Positions 9,274 to 18,908 are shown, counted from the first letter of the stretch. The stretch is 64,000 nt of DNA from Arthrobacter terricola (GCF_004354015.1 NZ_SMRU01000011.1:93941-157940); one strand, 5' to 3'. Program-made: numbers and translations. Notes: a model not told the origin generated them from the letters alone.

Positions 9274-10683
9274 TTGGAAACCTACGACGCCCTTCTCTCT
9301 TCCATCACCCCCGCCACAGGCGAAACCCGCACGATTTTTGATCCGGCGACCGGTGAGGCGGTCGGTGAAGCGCCCGTGCACACTGTGGCGGACTTGGACG
9401 CGGCGGTCGCGGCCGCGGCTGCCGCGCAACCCGCGTGGGCTGCTGCCGGGCACGAGGCCCGGTCGACGGCGCTGCTCAAGGCCGCCGACGCCGTCGAACG
9501 CTCCGCCGAGGAACTCGCCCGCCTGCTCTCCCGCGAGCAAGGCAAACCGCTGAACGGCCCGAACGCCCGCTTCGAAGTCGGCGCCTGCGCGGCCTGGCTG
9601 CGCGCCGCCGCCACCACACCCCTGGAACCGGAAACAGTCGTCGACGACGGGACCACCCGGGCCGTGCTGCACTACCGCCCCATCGGGGTCGTCGGCGCGA
9701 TCGGGCCCTGGAACTGGCCCATGATGATCACCGTCTGGCAGATCGGCCCCGCCCTGCGCATGGGCAACACCGTGGTGGTCAAACCCTCCGAATACACGCC
9801 CCTGTCCGCGCTCGCCCTGATCCACGTCATCAACCAGGAACTCCCCGAGGGGCTGCTCACCGTGGTCTCCGGCGGGCGGGACGTCGGCGAAGCCCTCGCC
9901 ACCCACCCGAACGTCGGGAAAATCATGTTCACCGGCTCCACCGCCACCGGCAAGGCGATCATCCGCTCCAGTGCGGACACCGTCAAACGCCTCACCCTGG
10001 AACTGGGCGGCAACGACGCCGGCATCATCCTGCCCGACGCCGACCCCGCGGCGATCGCGCAGGACCTGTTCTGGGGCGCGTTCATCAACACCGGCCAAAC
10101 CTGCGCCGCCCTCAAACGCCTCTACGTCCCCGACTCGTTGTACGAGGCCGTCTGCGACGAGCTCACCGCCGTCGCCCAGTCCATGCCCATGGGTGTCGGC
10201 CTGGACGAGGCCAACGTCCTGGGACCCTTGCAGAACCGGGCCCAGTACGAGATCGTCGCCCGCCTCGTGGACGCAGCACGCGACGCCGGTGCCCGGATCC
10301 TGACCGGCGGGAACCCGGACACCAGCAAACCCGGCAACTTCTACCCCGCCACCCTCGTCGCGGACATCGAGAACACCAACCCGCTCGTGACCGAGGAGCA
10401 GTTCGGACCCGCCCTGCCCATCATCCGCTACAGCACCGTCGACGAAGCAGTGGAAATGGCGAACGCCCTCGACGTCGGACTCGGCGCCTCCGTCTGGTCC
10501 CCCGACCTCGAAGCCGCCCGCAACGTCGCCGCCCGGCTACAAGCCGGGACCGTGTGGATCAACAAACACGGCGCCGTGGACCCCCGCATCCCCTTCGGCG
10601 GCGCCAAACAATCCGGCTACGGCCTCGAATTCGGCACCGAAGGCCTCAAACACCTCGGCGTGCCACAAGTGATCAACGGCTAG
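9274..10683 (+). CDS. Aldehyde dehydrogenase (NAD(P)-dependent) of the amine module
   Basis: A 469-residue ALDH-superfamily enzyme. Catalytic C277 sits in GQTCA, general base E243 in LELGGNDAG, and the cofactor loop GPWNWP and FTGSTATGK motif are intact. It begins with TTG at 9274, preceded by GGAG at good spacing. It follows the amine oxidase, permease and membrane protein, so it likely oxidises the aldehyde made by the oxidase (for example phenylacetaldehyde) to the acid. Codon bias is strongly C-ending and differs slightly from the preceding genes. Its stop overlaps the convergent ltrA-like stop inside the palindrome GGCTAGCC. Confidence 0.92.
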   Translation: METYDALLSSITPATGETRTIFDPATGEAVGEAPVHTVADLDAAVAAAAAAQPAWAAAGHEARSTALLKAADAVERSAEELARLLSREQGKPLNGPNARFEVGACAAWLRAAATTPLEPETVVDDGTTRAVLHYRPIGVVGAIGPWNWPMMITVWQIGPALRMGNTVVVKPSEYTPLSALALIHVINQELPEGLLTVVSGGRDVGEALATHPNVGKIMFTGSTATGKAIIRSSADTVKRLTLELGGNDAGIILPDADPAAIAQDLFWGAFINTGQTCAALKRLYVPDSLYEAVCDELTAVAQSMPMGVGLDEANVLGPLQNRAQYEIVARLVDAARDAGARILTGGNPDTSKPGNFYPATLVADIENTNPLVTEEQFGPALPIIRYSTVDEAVEMANALDVGLGASVWSPDLEAARNVAARLQAGTVWINKHGAVDPRIPFGGAKQSGYGLEFGTEGLKHLGVPQVING

Positions 10684-11885
10684 CCAAGTGGCAATAGAGG
10701 CGGCGGCACCGAGGCACCACGCCTGTGCCGCCGCCTCTGCAGTTCCACGTATCCGGTGACAGCGAGCAAGAGAAGTACGGCCATAGCCAGGAGCACTGTC
10801 CCGGACACCACCGTACTCACCGGAATGAGGGAGACGGCGAGGACAACGGAAGGCAGCGCCCACGGCAGGACGGACCGCGGCGAGCGGCCATACCGCACCG
10901 TGACGATCGCGTTGCATCCATAGAAAAGCGCGATCCCGCCGCCCAGCGAAATTCCCGAGCCCAGCGGAAGGTGCCCGAAGGGGTCCGGGATGGCGGTGGC
11001 AATGGCACCGGCGATGGCCGTTACCCCTATGACCAGGAGGAACGGCAGGAAAAGCGTGGTCTGGAGAATTCCGGCGAAGTCGGCCCGCGCCTGCAATCGC
11101 TCAAGCCCCGCCGTCATGGCCCCCGTCCCGTACTGGAAGAATGCCCAGCCGAGGATCGCTACGATCAGGAAGCCGAGTGCGGCCACTAATCCCGCGGAGG
11201 CGCCCCAGTCATCGGACGCCTCGGTGACGATGGTGAACACACTCTCGCCGAGGACTATGACGACGAACAGGCCCAGCCGTTCCGATGCGTGCTCGATGTT
11301 GATCCCGCTGATACCCCGCTCCGGCCAAAGACGCCCGCCGAGGAACGCCATGCCCACCTCGATGACAATGGCTGCCGCCCACAAAACCACCGCGGCCTGA
11401 AACGGAAGGAATGATGCCGCCAGCCAAAGAGCGGCGGTTCCGCCGTTGTAGATCCAAATTCTCCACGGAACCTCGTCCGAGTGCTCCCGGTGTTGATGGA
11501 GCCAAAGGACCAAGAGGACAATCCGCATTGCGACGTTCGCGAGCGAAAATGCCCATGCCCGCTCCCCGAAAGCGGCGGGCGCAGCCGCGGCCATGACGCC
11601 GGCAGACGCCATGGCCGCAAGCATCGCCACTCCGAGTGCCCGCGACGACAGCCGTGGCAGGAGGTTGACGACGGACGCAATGTTCACCCAGGCCCACCAA
11701 GCCGGGAAGAAGAGCAACACGTACGTGCCGAATTCGGACCATCCCGGGTTGCCGTGGATCCCGCGGGCAAGCTGGCCGACGAAAGCCACGAAGACGAGGT
11801 CGAAAAGCAGCTCCATCCAATGCACGCGGCCCGGATCCCGGGCCGTTTCGTGCGCCAGGCCGGCAGAAGCCGAAGACTCATCCAT
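10680..11885 (-). CDS. Low temperature requirement protein A (LtrA) family membrane protein
   Basis: A 401-residue integral membrane protein with about ten hydrophobic segments. The LtrA hallmark near the N-terminus is present (VHWMELLFDLVFVAFVGQLA), as is the internal HASERLGLFVVIVLGESV motif. The molecular role of the family is unknown; the name comes from cold growth in Listeria. It is a single gene, converging with the aldehyde dehydrogenase with overlapping stop codons. Confidence 0.88.
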   Translation of the reverse strand: MDESSASAGLAHETARDPGRVHWMELLFDLVFVAFVGQLARGIHGNPGWSEFGTYVLLFFPAWWAWVNIASVVNLLPRLSSRALGVAMLAAMASAGVMAAAAPAAFGERAWAFSLANVAMRIVLLVLWLHQHREHSDEVPWRIWIYNGGTAALWLAASFLPFQAAVVLWAAAIVIEVGMAFLGGRLWPERGISGINIEHASERLGLFVVIVLGESVFTIVTEASDDWGASAGLVAALGFLIVAILGWAFFQYGTGAMTAGLERLQARADFAGILQTTLFLPFLLVIGVTAIAGAIATAIPDPFGHLPLGSGISLGGGIALFYGCNAIVTVRYGRSPRSVLPWALPSVVLAVSLIPVSTVVSGTVLLAMAVLLLLAVTGYVELQRRRHRRGASVPPPLLPLG

Positions 11886-11927
11886 TGCTGAACTTATCCG
11901 TCATGGGCCAATGCTATTGGCAATCGG

Positions 11928-12896
11928 TCAGAACCCCGTGGGCAAACGCAGCCTGTAGGGCTTTTCGAGGAACTCCGCCTGCTCGTCCGTCAACTTGATG
12001 TCCAATGCGGCCGCGGCGTCGGCAAGGTGGTGGCTCTTCGTCGCCCCGACGATGGGAGCTGTAACGTTCGGATTCCGCAGCACCCACGCCAGCGCGAGCT
12101 GTGCCATCGGTACTTCCAGCTCCTGCGCGAGCTGCTGCACGGCGTCGACGATCGGTTGGTCTTCGTCGCCGAAGAAGCGCCGCTGGACGGGATCAGTATC
12201 GGCGCGCTTGGTGTGTTCGCCCCACGGCCTGGTGAGCCGTCCTTTGGCGAGCGGGCTCCACGGGATGCTGCCCACCCCCTGATCGGCAAGGAGGGGGAAC
12301 ATTTCGCGTTCCTCCTCCCGCTGGACCAGGCTGTACTGGTTCTGCATCGAAATGAACCTGGTCCAGCCATGAAGATCGGCGGTGTGCTGCATTTTCGCGA
12401 ACTGCCAAGCCCACATCGAGGACGCGCCGATGTACCGGGCCTTGCCGGACTTAACGACGTCGTGGAGGGCTTCCATGGTTTCTTCGACGGGTACTTCCGG
12501 GTCGAAGCGGTGAATCTGGTACAGATCCACATAATCGGTGCCGAGCCGGCCCAGGGAAGCGTCGATTTGTTCCATGATCGACTTGCGGGACAGCCCGGAG
12601 CCACCGGGGCCGTCGTGCATCTTGAAATTGACCTTGGTTGCGAGGACGACATCTTCGCGACGAGTGTATTTCTTGATGGCGCGCCCGACGATTTCTTCCG
12701 ACGTACCGTATCCGTAGACATTTGCGGTGTCCCAGAACGTGATTCCCAGCTCGACGGCTTGCCGGAAAAGCGGCTCGGCTTCCTCGTCGCCGAGCGCCCA
12801 TTCATTGAAGCCGCGGCTTGTGTCTCCGAAGCTCATGCAACCAAGCGTTATTCGGCTGACTTTCAGGCCTGATTTCCCGAGGCGCGTATATTCCAT
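11928..12896 (-). CDS. Aldo/keto reductase
   Basis: A 322-residue NADPH-dependent oxidoreductase of the AKR superfamily, TIM barrel. The catalytic tetrad is visible: D56, Y61 (FWDTANVYG), K88 (ATKVNF) and H129 (YQIHRFD). The sequence type matches the large bacterial group related to YajO/YdhF-like general stress reductases. It lies just downstream of an SDR gene on the same strand (36 bases), so the pair may be co-transcribed. The substrate is unknown. Confidence 0.92.
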   Translation of the reverse strand: MEYTRLGKSGLKVSRITLGCMSFGDTSRGFNEWALGDEEAEPLFRQAVELGITFWDTANVYGYGTSEEIVGRAIKKYTRREDVVLATKVNFKMHDGPGGSGLSRKSIMEQIDASLGRLGTDYVDLYQIHRFDPEVPVEETMEALHDVVKSGKARYIGASSMWAWQFAKMQHTADLHGWTRFISMQNQYSLVQREEEREMFPLLADQGVGSIPWSPLAKGRLTRPWGEHTKRADTDPVQRRFFGDEDQPIVDAVQQLAQELEVPMAQLALAWVLRNPNVTAPIVGATKSHHLADAAAALDIKLTDEQAEFLEKPYRLRLPTGF

Positions 12897-12932
12897 TGGT
12901 CTCTCCTTGCCGGTTCCAGTCGGTTATTCCAG

Positions 12933-13760
12933 TCAGGCGTCAATGCCCGTGCCGACGCTTGTTTCACTCCATTGGTCGAGCTCGTCCCGCTGCGCTTCCG
13001 CCACTGCGGCAAAGGCATCGAAAGCGTCCCGGCCGAGCACCAGGAGCGACGGCGGATTAGGACTTTCGACCACCGACAGCATCGCCGCGGCTGCTTTCAT
13101 CGGATCCCCCGGCTGGGTGCCGTGGACCGTGTCGTTCTCCTTGCGGCGTTTGCCGGCTGTTTCCGCGTAGTCGTCGATAGCACTTGCCGATTGCGTGAGC
13201 GAGCGTCCGGCGAAATCCGTGCGGAACGCTCCAGGCTCGATCGCGGTCACCGTGCCGAGCGGCCGAAGCTCTTTGTTGAGGGATCCCGACAAGCCTTCGA
13301 GGGCCGCCTTCGTCGCTGAGTAGTACCCGGATCCTGCCGGTGAAATCCGGGCCCCGATGGAGGAAATGTTGAGGATCGCACCCGAACGCTTCGCCCTCAT
13401 GTCCGGAAGGACTGCCTTGATCATGTCCACCGCGCCGAAGAAGTTCGTGTCGAACAGAAGCCGGATGTCGGCGTCGTCGGCTTCCTCAACCGCCGCGCGG
13501 TAGCCGTATCCGGCGTTGTTCACGAGCACATCGACACCGCCGAAGCGGGCCTGGGAGCGCTCGACGACGTCCCTGATCTGTGCGCGGTCAGTGACGTCGA
13601 GGGAGACGGCGAGCGCAGTTTCCGGATATTCAGCGGCGAGGTCCTGCAGCGTGCTTTCGTCGCGGGCGGTGACGACGGCGTTGTGGCCTTTGGCGAGGAC
13701 CGTCCGGGCGAGCGCCCGGCCGAGGCCGGTGGAGCATCCGGTAATGAGCCACGTGGACAT
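12933..13760 (-). CDS. Short-chain dehydrogenase/reductase
   Basis: A 275-residue classical SDR. It has the cofactor motif TGCSTGLG (T7-G14), NNAG (81-84), catalytic S134, and Y147-xxx-K151 (YYSATK). The group is the SDR subfamily often annotated as oxidoreductase with estradiol-17-beta-dehydrogenase-like similarity in Actinobacteria. It is first in a probable two-gene unit with the aldo/keto reductase. The ATG is preceded by AAGGAAA. No substrate can be named from sequence. Confidence 0.9.
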   Translation of the reverse strand: MSTWLITGCSTGLGRALARTVLAKGHNAVVTARDESTLQDLAAEYPETALAVSLDVTDRAQIRDVVERSQARFGGVDVLVNNAGYGYRAAVEEADDADIRLLFDTNFFGAVDMIKAVLPDMRAKRSGAILNISSIGARISPAGSGYYSATKAALEGLSGSLNKELRPLGTVTAIEPGAFRTDFAGRSLTQSASAIDDYAETAGKRRKENDTVHGTQPGDPMKAAAAMLSVVESPNPPSLLVLGRDAFDAFAAVAEAQRDELDQWSETSVGTGIDA

Positions 13761-13990
13761 GAGTTTCCTTTCGTGGAGGGCGACGATGCGCCCTGGCGAG
13801 GCCGGTTGTTACGCCTTAAGGAAACTCCGGTTTCCCGAGCTGCGGGAGATGCTGCCGGTATAGGTAATCGCAGCACCCCCCAATTCCTTGCCCATTCATC
13901 GACTCCCGGGGATAGTAGCATTTGCCATGCGAGAATAATTTGGCGCACGGTGGTCCGTGCGCATGGGGGAACGAGGGGTGGCACTACGCC

Positions 13991-14215
13991 GTGAATTCGG
14001 AAACGTTGCCGTTGGAAGTCAATCCGAGGTTCAGCAACACCCGTAAGCAAAACGAAGACCTGGTGATCCGACAGCTTCGGGAGGGCGGATTCACTACCGC
14101 CCAAATGGATGAATTCCTTGAGACGCTTCGCCGCATGGAAGCCGACAAGGCAATACTCGCGCCTTTGACGAACGCACTGCTGTCAATGAATGTCTCCGTG
14201 CAGTGGCTTATGTAG
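13991..14215 (+). CDS. Small hypothetical protein
   Basis: A 74-residue reading frame from GTG 13991, with GAGGGGTGG about ten bases upstream. The product is hydrophilic with helix-forming composition (QNEDLVIRQLREGGF, MDEFLETLRRMEADK), no Cys and no membrane segment. An ATG at 13922 would extend it, but the added residues look non-coding. It stands alone between the divergent SDR and the VOC gene. I do not recognise it. Confidence 0.45.
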   Translation: MNSETLPLEVNPRFSNTRKQNEDLVIRQLREGGFTTAQMDEFLETLRRMEADKAILAPLTNALLSMNVSVQWLM

Positions 14216-14257
14216 GGAGCCACTGCATCTGCGTTCGAGTGTCGGTAGCTTAGGAGC

Positions 14258-14638
14258 ATGAGACTGAAAATGTGCAGCATCCATGTCCAGGACCCCGCAA
14301 CCGCCCACACGTTCTACACGGAAACGCTGGGCTTTGAAACGCTCATGGCAATGCCCGAATACAACTTGTTCATCATCAAGGACCCTGGGGCCGGTGAAGG
14401 CGCTGTGGGCCTCCTCCTGGAACCCAGCGACAATCCGATCGGCTCCGACTACATGAACGCCGTGTACGACGCCGGCCTGCCGGCCATCGTTTTCGGCGTG
14501 CCGGATGTGCGCGCCGAGTACGACCGCCTCGTGGGCGCGGGCGTGAAATTCCAAGCTGACCCTGCGGAAGGGCCGATGGGCGTCACCGCCGTTTTCGATG
14601 ACGGCTGCGGGAACTTCATCCAACTGCACCAGGACTAG
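14258..14638 (+). CDS. VOC (glyoxalase/bleomycin-resistance fold) family protein
   Basis: A 126-residue single-domain VOC protein. The paired beta-alpha-beta-beta-beta modules are recognisable: MCSIHVQDPATAHTFYTETLGFE at the start and GVTAVFDDGCGNFIQLHQD at the end, the latter carrying the usual D-x-x-G-N metal-side motif. Members range from glyoxalases to resistance proteins, so the function is open. A Zn-dehydrogenase gene follows 39 bases later, probably in the same transcript. Confidence 0.88.
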   Translation: MRLKMCSIHVQDPATAHTFYTETLGFETLMAMPEYNLFIIKDPGAGEGAVGLLLEPSDNPIGSDYMNAVYDAGLPAIVFGVPDVRAEYDRLVGAGVKFQADPAEGPMGVTAVFDDGCGNFIQLHQD

Positions 14639-14677
14639 ACTCGACCAAGCCCAACAACCACCACCTGAGGAGCCACT

Positions 14678-15733
14678 ATGCGCGCCACCATCATCCACGG
14701 CCCAGGCGACATCCGCGTTGAAGAACGCGACTACCCGACCATCCAGCTTCCCACGGACGCGGTAGTCAAAGTCTCGGCCGCCTGCGTATGCGGTTCGGAC
14801 CTCTGGCCATACCGGGGCGTGCGGGAGGTACGGAAACCGACTGCGATCGGACACGAGTTCATCGGCACGGTCGAAAGCGTCGGCGAGGACGTCACTGGCT
14901 TGGCTGTCGGCGACTTCGTGATTGCGCCGTTCGTGGTCAGTTGCGGCGCGTGTCCGCAGTGCCTCAACGGAGTCACCGTGGCTTGCGAACATTTGGCGGG
15001 GTGGGGCAGCAAGGATGACACCGGGCACGCGATCGACGGCGGCCAAGGCCAAGCCGTCCGGGTCCCGTTGGCCGATTCAACGCTGGTAAAGGTTCCCGGC
15101 GTCACGGAACCGGAGGATGCCCTGCGTGCAAGCCTGTTGACGCTGTCCGATGTGATGGCCACCGGACACCACGCCGCCCTTGCCGCGAAAGCCGGTCCCG
15201 GCCGGACCGTCGTCGTGGTTGGCGACGGCGCCGTCGGGCTCTGTGGAGTGCTGGCGGCAAAGCGGCTCGGCGCCGAGCGCGTGATTGCCATGTCCCGGCA
15301 TGCCGATCGCCAGGCCATCGCCCGCGAGTTCGGGGCCACCGACATTGTCGAGGAGCGCGGCGAAGCCGGCGTGGCAAGGGTGCGTGAACTCCTGGGCGGT
15401 GTCCTTGCCGATTCGGTCCTCGAGTGCGTCGGGACCAAGGAATCCATGGAACAAGCCCTGCACAGCGTGCGTCCCGGCGGCGCTTTGGGCTTCGTGGGCG
15501 TTCCGACGGGTGGAGCCGAGATCCCCCCGCGCTACCTGTTCGACACCAACATCTCCGTTTCAGGTGGGATGGCGCCCGCGCGCACCTACATCCCGGAACT
15601 CCTGGCCGACGTGCTCGACGGCAAGATCAATCCGGGCCGGGTTTTCGACTCGGTGATGCCGCTCGAGGAAGCACCCGAGGCCTACCGCGCCATGGATGAA
15701 CGGCGTGCCATCAAGGTCCTCCTCGAGCCCTGA
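14678..15733 (+). CDS. Zinc-dependent medium-chain alcohol dehydrogenase
   Basis: A 351-residue MDR-superfamily dehydrogenase. The catalytic zinc site is C38, H59 and E60, and the structural zinc lobe has C89, C92, C95 and C103. The Rossmann motif reads VVVVGDGAVGL near residue 180. The GroES-like N-terminal and nucleotide-binding domains are complete. It follows a VOC gene and is followed by a strong hairpin (15740-15772). The gene resembles stand-alone ADHs of unknown substrate in Actinobacteria. CACCTGAGGAG precedes the ATG. Confidence 0.92.
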   Translation: MRATIIHGPGDIRVEERDYPTIQLPTDAVVKVSAACVCGSDLWPYRGVREVRKPTAIGHEFIGTVESVGEDVTGLAVGDFVIAPFVVSCGACPQCLNGVTVACEHLAGWGSKDDTGHAIDGGQGQAVRVPLADSTLVKVPGVTEPEDALRASLLTLSDVMATGHHAALAAKAGPGRTVVVVGDGAVGLCGVLAAKRLGAERVIAMSRHADRQAIAREFGATDIVEERGEAGVARVRELLGGVLADSVLECVGTKESMEQALHSVRPGGALGFVGVPTGGAEIPPRYLFDTNISVSGGMAPARTYIPELLADVLDGKINPGRVFDSVMPLEEAPEAYRAMDERRAIKVLLEP

Positions 15734-15739
15734 TCGCGA

Positions 15740-15772
15740 GCCTCCGCACCTTTCATCGAAGGGTGCGGAGGC
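15740..15772 (+). terminator. Hairpin terminator after the alcohol dehydrogenase gene
   Basis: GCCTCCGCACC (15740-15750) pairs perfectly with GGTGCGGAGGC (15762-15772), and CCTTTC/GAAGGG can extend the pairing inside the loop. It lies 7 bases after the stop codon. There is no clear T tract. Confidence 0.65.
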
Positions 15773-15859
15773 GTAGCGTCTATCCCGCAGAGTGCGGCGG
15801 CGAACGGCCTTCGGCACGGTTTAGGCGCCGCCCCGATCCTCATCGTTGAAGGAGCAGGG

Positions 15860-18019
15860 ATGGCTGGATGGAACGCGGACACGGCCGCGGGACCAGTAGG
15901 AGCCGGCACGATCACGTTGGTGGAGGGCTCGTCCTTCTGCATTTCCTCGGCGAACGGAGACATCCATCCCGAGCAGCCGCACGGGGTCTTCCACGAAGAC
16001 ACACGCATCCTTTCCCGCTGGAACCTCACGGTCAACGGCCAACGCCTCGAGGCGCTGACCGCGGAGACCAAGGAACCCTACCGGGCCCTGTTCATCGGCC
16101 GTGTCCCGCGTTCCGAGGGGTACGCGGACAGCCACCTGATCGTCGAGCGGCTCCGGGAGGTCGGCGGAGGCATCGTTGAAGAGATCACCGTCAGGAACTA
16201 TTCCACTGCCCCGGCGGAGTGCACGGTTGACATCGGCGCGGAGTCGGACTTCGCGGACCTCTTCGAAGTGAAGGAGGCCCGCGTCCAGCGGCGCTGGAAG
16301 GAATCGCGCGTCGCGGCTGCGGACTCGCTCACCATTAGCGCTGAGTGGCATGACGTGCGCAAGGGAATCGTGGTTACGGGAGGCGCGGCCGCCGTCGGGC
16401 ATGATGGCCTCAGGTACCTGGTGCTTGTTCCGCCGCACGGCGAGTGGAGCACGACCCTCCGTGTGGCGCCGTTCACGGCGGACAAGGCGGAACCTGCGGG
16501 CCGGTTCGCGACGCAGTCCGCGGGCGAATTGTCGCCGAGCGACCGGCGCCGCCAGGAGTGGGTCGCGAAGATTCCCAAGCTTCACATGGGCAACAGATCC
16601 ATCGAACGGACTTTGCGCCGAAGCTACGACGACCTCGGCGCGCTCCGCATCGAGGATCCGGCACACCCGGAGCGGATCGTCGTGGCGGCCGGAGCGCCGT
16701 GGTTCATGACGCTGTTCGGACGCGACTCCCTGTGGGCTTCGGAAATGGCCCTTCCCGTGGATCCCTCCTTGGCCCTCGGAACACTGCAGACTTTGGCCGA
16801 ACGCCAGGGGAAAGTCGTGGATCCGATGAGCGAAGAGGAACCCGGAAAGATCCTGCACGAAGTCAGGCTTGGCGTCTCCACGGGATTGGCCTTGGGCGGC
16901 AAATCCGTCTACTACGGGAGCGTCGATGCCACTCCGCAATTCGTGATGACGCTCGGATCGGTGAGCCGCTGGGGTTTCGCCAAGGACACTATTGCCGCAC
17001 TGCTGCCGCACGCCGACCGCGCGTTGGACTGGGTCCGGACATACGGCGACAAGGACGGCGACGGTTTCGTGGAGTACGCGCGCCTCAATGACCAAGGGCT
17101 TATCAACCAGGGCTGGAAGGACTCGTGGGACGGCATCAATTTTGCCGACGGGACGCTCGCGGAGCCGCCAATCGCCCTGTGCGAGGTGCAGGCGCTGGTG
17201 TATACGGCGTTGCTCTCGCGTGCGTGGATGGCGTACGACGCCGGTGACGCACCTTTGGCGGCCCGGCTCACCGAGGAGGCGGCACAGCTTAAGAATCGGT
17301 TCAACGAGCAATTCTGGCTCCCGGACCGCGGCTACTTCGCCGTCGCCCTGGACGGCAGGAAACGGCCCGTCGACGCATGCGCTTCCAACATGGGGCAATG
17401 CTTGTGGCACGGCATCATCGACGACGACAAAGTCCCCTTGGTAGTGGAGCGCCTCATGTCGCCGGAGATGTTCAGCGGATGGGGCGTCCGCACCCTGGCC
17501 AGCAACATGGGTGCGTACAATCCGGCCAGCTACCACAACGGATCGGTGTGGCCGCACGACAACGCCATCATCGCGGCGGGCCTCGTCCGCTACGGCTTCA
17601 TCGAAGAAGCACAGAGGATCGCTACGGCCCTCCTCGAGGCTGCCGACTACTCCAACGGCCGCTTGCCCGAGCTCTTTTGCGGATTCGACCGTGAGCAACT
17701 CGCCGAGCCCGTACCGTATCCCACTGCGTGCTCGCCGCAGGCCTGGGCCGCGACCACTCCGATCATGCTGGTGACAAGCCTCATGCGGTATGACGCGCAC
17801 GTGTCCCGGGGCGGATTCTGGATGGATCCCGTCCTGCCGGAGTCCTACGGGGACCTCCACATCACCAACGCACCGATGGCAGGAGGCCGCATGACCATCG
17901 ACATCACGGGATCCGAACCCACCGTGCAGGGATTGCCCGAGGGAATAGTATTCCACCGTGAGCACCGGCCTTGGCTTACCGAACTCGTAGCGGAGGCCGG
18001 GCTGGGAAAGACCCAATAG
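15860..18019 (+). CDS. Amylo-alpha-1,6-glucosidase-like (glycogen debranching N-terminal + GH-L barrel) protein
   Basis: A 719-residue protein. Its N-terminal beta-sandwich of the GDE_N_bis type covers roughly residues 20-220 (SFCISSANGDI, HGVFHEDTRILSRW). The alpha/alpha barrel carries FGRDSLWASEMAL, YARLNDQGLINQGWKDSWDGINF and YHNGSVWPHDNAIIAAGL. The GWKDS aspartate is the usual catalytic acid region in this group. These proteins act on oligosaccharide or glucosylglycerol-type glycosides; the natural substrate is uncertain. No signal peptide is seen. A HhH-GPD gene follows after 17 bases. Confidence 0.85.
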   Translation: MAGWNADTAAGPVGAGTITLVEGSSFCISSANGDIHPEQPHGVFHEDTRILSRWNLTVNGQRLEALTAETKEPYRALFIGRVPRSEGYADSHLIVERLREVGGGIVEEITVRNYSTAPAECTVDIGAESDFADLFEVKEARVQRRWKESRVAAADSLTISAEWHDVRKGIVVTGGAAAVGHDGLRYLVLVPPHGEWSTTLRVAPFTADKAEPAGRFATQSAGELSPSDRRRQEWVAKIPKLHMGNRSIERTLRRSYDDLGALRIEDPAHPERIVVAAGAPWFMTLFGRDSLWASEMALPVDPSLALGTLQTLAERQGKVVDPMSEEEPGKILHEVRLGVSTGLALGGKSVYYGSVDATPQFVMTLGSVSRWGFAKDTIAALLPHADRALDWVRTYGDKDGDGFVEYARLNDQGLINQGWKDSWDGINFADGTLAEPPIALCEVQALVYTALLSRAWMAYDAGDAPLAARLTEEAAQLKNRFNEQFWLPDRGYFAVALDGRKRPVDACASNMGQCLWHGIIDDDKVPLVVERLMSPEMFSGWGVRTLASNMGAYNPASYHNGSVWPHDNAIIAAGLVRYGFIEEAQRIATALLEAADYSNGRLPELFCGFDREQLAEPVPYPTACSPQAWAATTPIMLVTSLMRYDAHVSRGGFWMDPVLPESYGDLHITNAPMAGGRMTIDITGSEPTVQGLPEGIVFHREHRPWLTELVAEAGLGKTQ

Positions 18020-18036
18020 CGACGGAGGACTGATCC

Positions 18037-18621
18037 ATGGAACTGCATATCACTGGCGATGCCGCAGCCGACAAGCTGCTCGGCGATGATGCGTTTGCCC
18101 TTCTCACGGGCATGCTGCTCGACCAGCAAGTGACCATGGAATCGGCGTTCGCCGGGCCTGAAAAAATCAAAACCCGCATCGGATCCATCGATCCGGCCAC
18201 GATTGCCGAATACGATCCCGCGGGGTTCATCGAAGTCTTCAAGGAGACCCCGGCAGTCCACCGGTTCCCGGGTTCGATGGCCGGCCGGGTCCAGGCCCTT
18301 GCCGAGACGGTCCATCACGATTGGGACGGGGACGCCACCGCCATCTGGACCCGGGACAACCCGGACGGCGGCGAAGTCCTGCGCAGGTTGAAGGAACTGC
18401 CGGGGTTCGGCGAGCAGAAAGCGAGGATCTTCCTGGCCCTGCTCGGCAAGCAGTGCGGATTGCAAGCCGAAGGCTGGCGGGAAGCGGCCGGATCCTACGG
18501 CCTCGAAGGATCCTTTGCCTCGGTCGCGGATATCGTGGACCCTGAATCGCTGGCGAAGGTCCGGGCAACCAAGCAGGCGGCCAAGGCAGCCGCAAAAGCC
18601 GCGAAAACGTCCAAGGCTTAA
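18037..18621 (+). CDS. HhH-GPD family (base-excision-repair-like) protein
   Basis: A 194-residue actinobacterial HhH-GPD protein. The helix-hairpin-helix segment is visible (LKELPGFGEQKARIFLALLGKQ, about residues 118-140) and the N-terminus reads FALLTGMLLDQQVTME, as in the conserved uncharacterised HhH-GPD group. The terminal FeS cysteines of EndoIII/MutY are absent, and the C-terminus is an Ala/Lys-rich tail (KQAAKAAAKAAKTSK) that could contact DNA. A DNA glycosylase role is inferred from the fold only. It is likely co-transcribed with the upstream hydrolase. Confidence 0.82.
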   Translation: MELHITGDAAADKLLGDDAFALLTGMLLDQQVTMESAFAGPEKIKTRIGSIDPATIAEYDPAGFIEVFKETPAVHRFPGSMAGRVQALAETVHHDWDGDATAIWTRDNPDGGEVLRRLKELPGFGEQKARIFLALLGKQCGLQAEGWREAAGSYGLEGSFASVADIVDPESLAKVRATKQAAKAAAKAAKTSKA

Positions 18622-18908
18622 GGCGGGAACTCCCGCGCGCGAAGCCTTGATAAGCACAAACTTCGGGTCTACAACGTAGTCATAGAACATATTGACGAAC
18701 GTGCCGGGAGTACCGGCACGTTCGTCCGGAAAGGATCCCGTAATCTCGCGTCCCTGGACCTTGATTCCCAGCCAGCACGTTGCTGGCTTACCGGCACGCC
18801 CGGCGTGAATCGCCTCGATCTCCAGCGTCGTCCTGCGCCCCGGGCGGCAGCGCTCAGATCGCGACCCGCCGTCTCGCCTGCATTCCGCAAGTCATGAGAA
18901 GGAAAGAA
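18622..18908. other. Intergenic region upstream of the sugar ABC operon
   Basis: No gene is supported over these 287 bases. The region holds the perfect hairpin at 18694-18726 and then the presumed promoter of the substrate-binding protein gene. I could not pick a convincing -35/-10 pair or operator. Confidence 0.5.
18694..18726 (+). terminator. Perfect 14-bp hairpin downstream of the HhH-GPD gene
   Basis: GACGAACGTGCCGG (18694-18707) and CCGGCACGTTCGTC (18713-18726) are exact reverse complements around a 5-base loop. It is 72 bases after the HhH-GPD stop and 182 bases before the next start. No T run follows, so terminator function is likely but not certain. Confidence 0.6.

Noticed and set aside
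8650..10098. 482-codon minus-strand frame opposite the membrane protein and aldehyde dehydrogenase
   Set aside because: Shadow frame; the plus-strand genes have catalytic motifs and ribosome sites.
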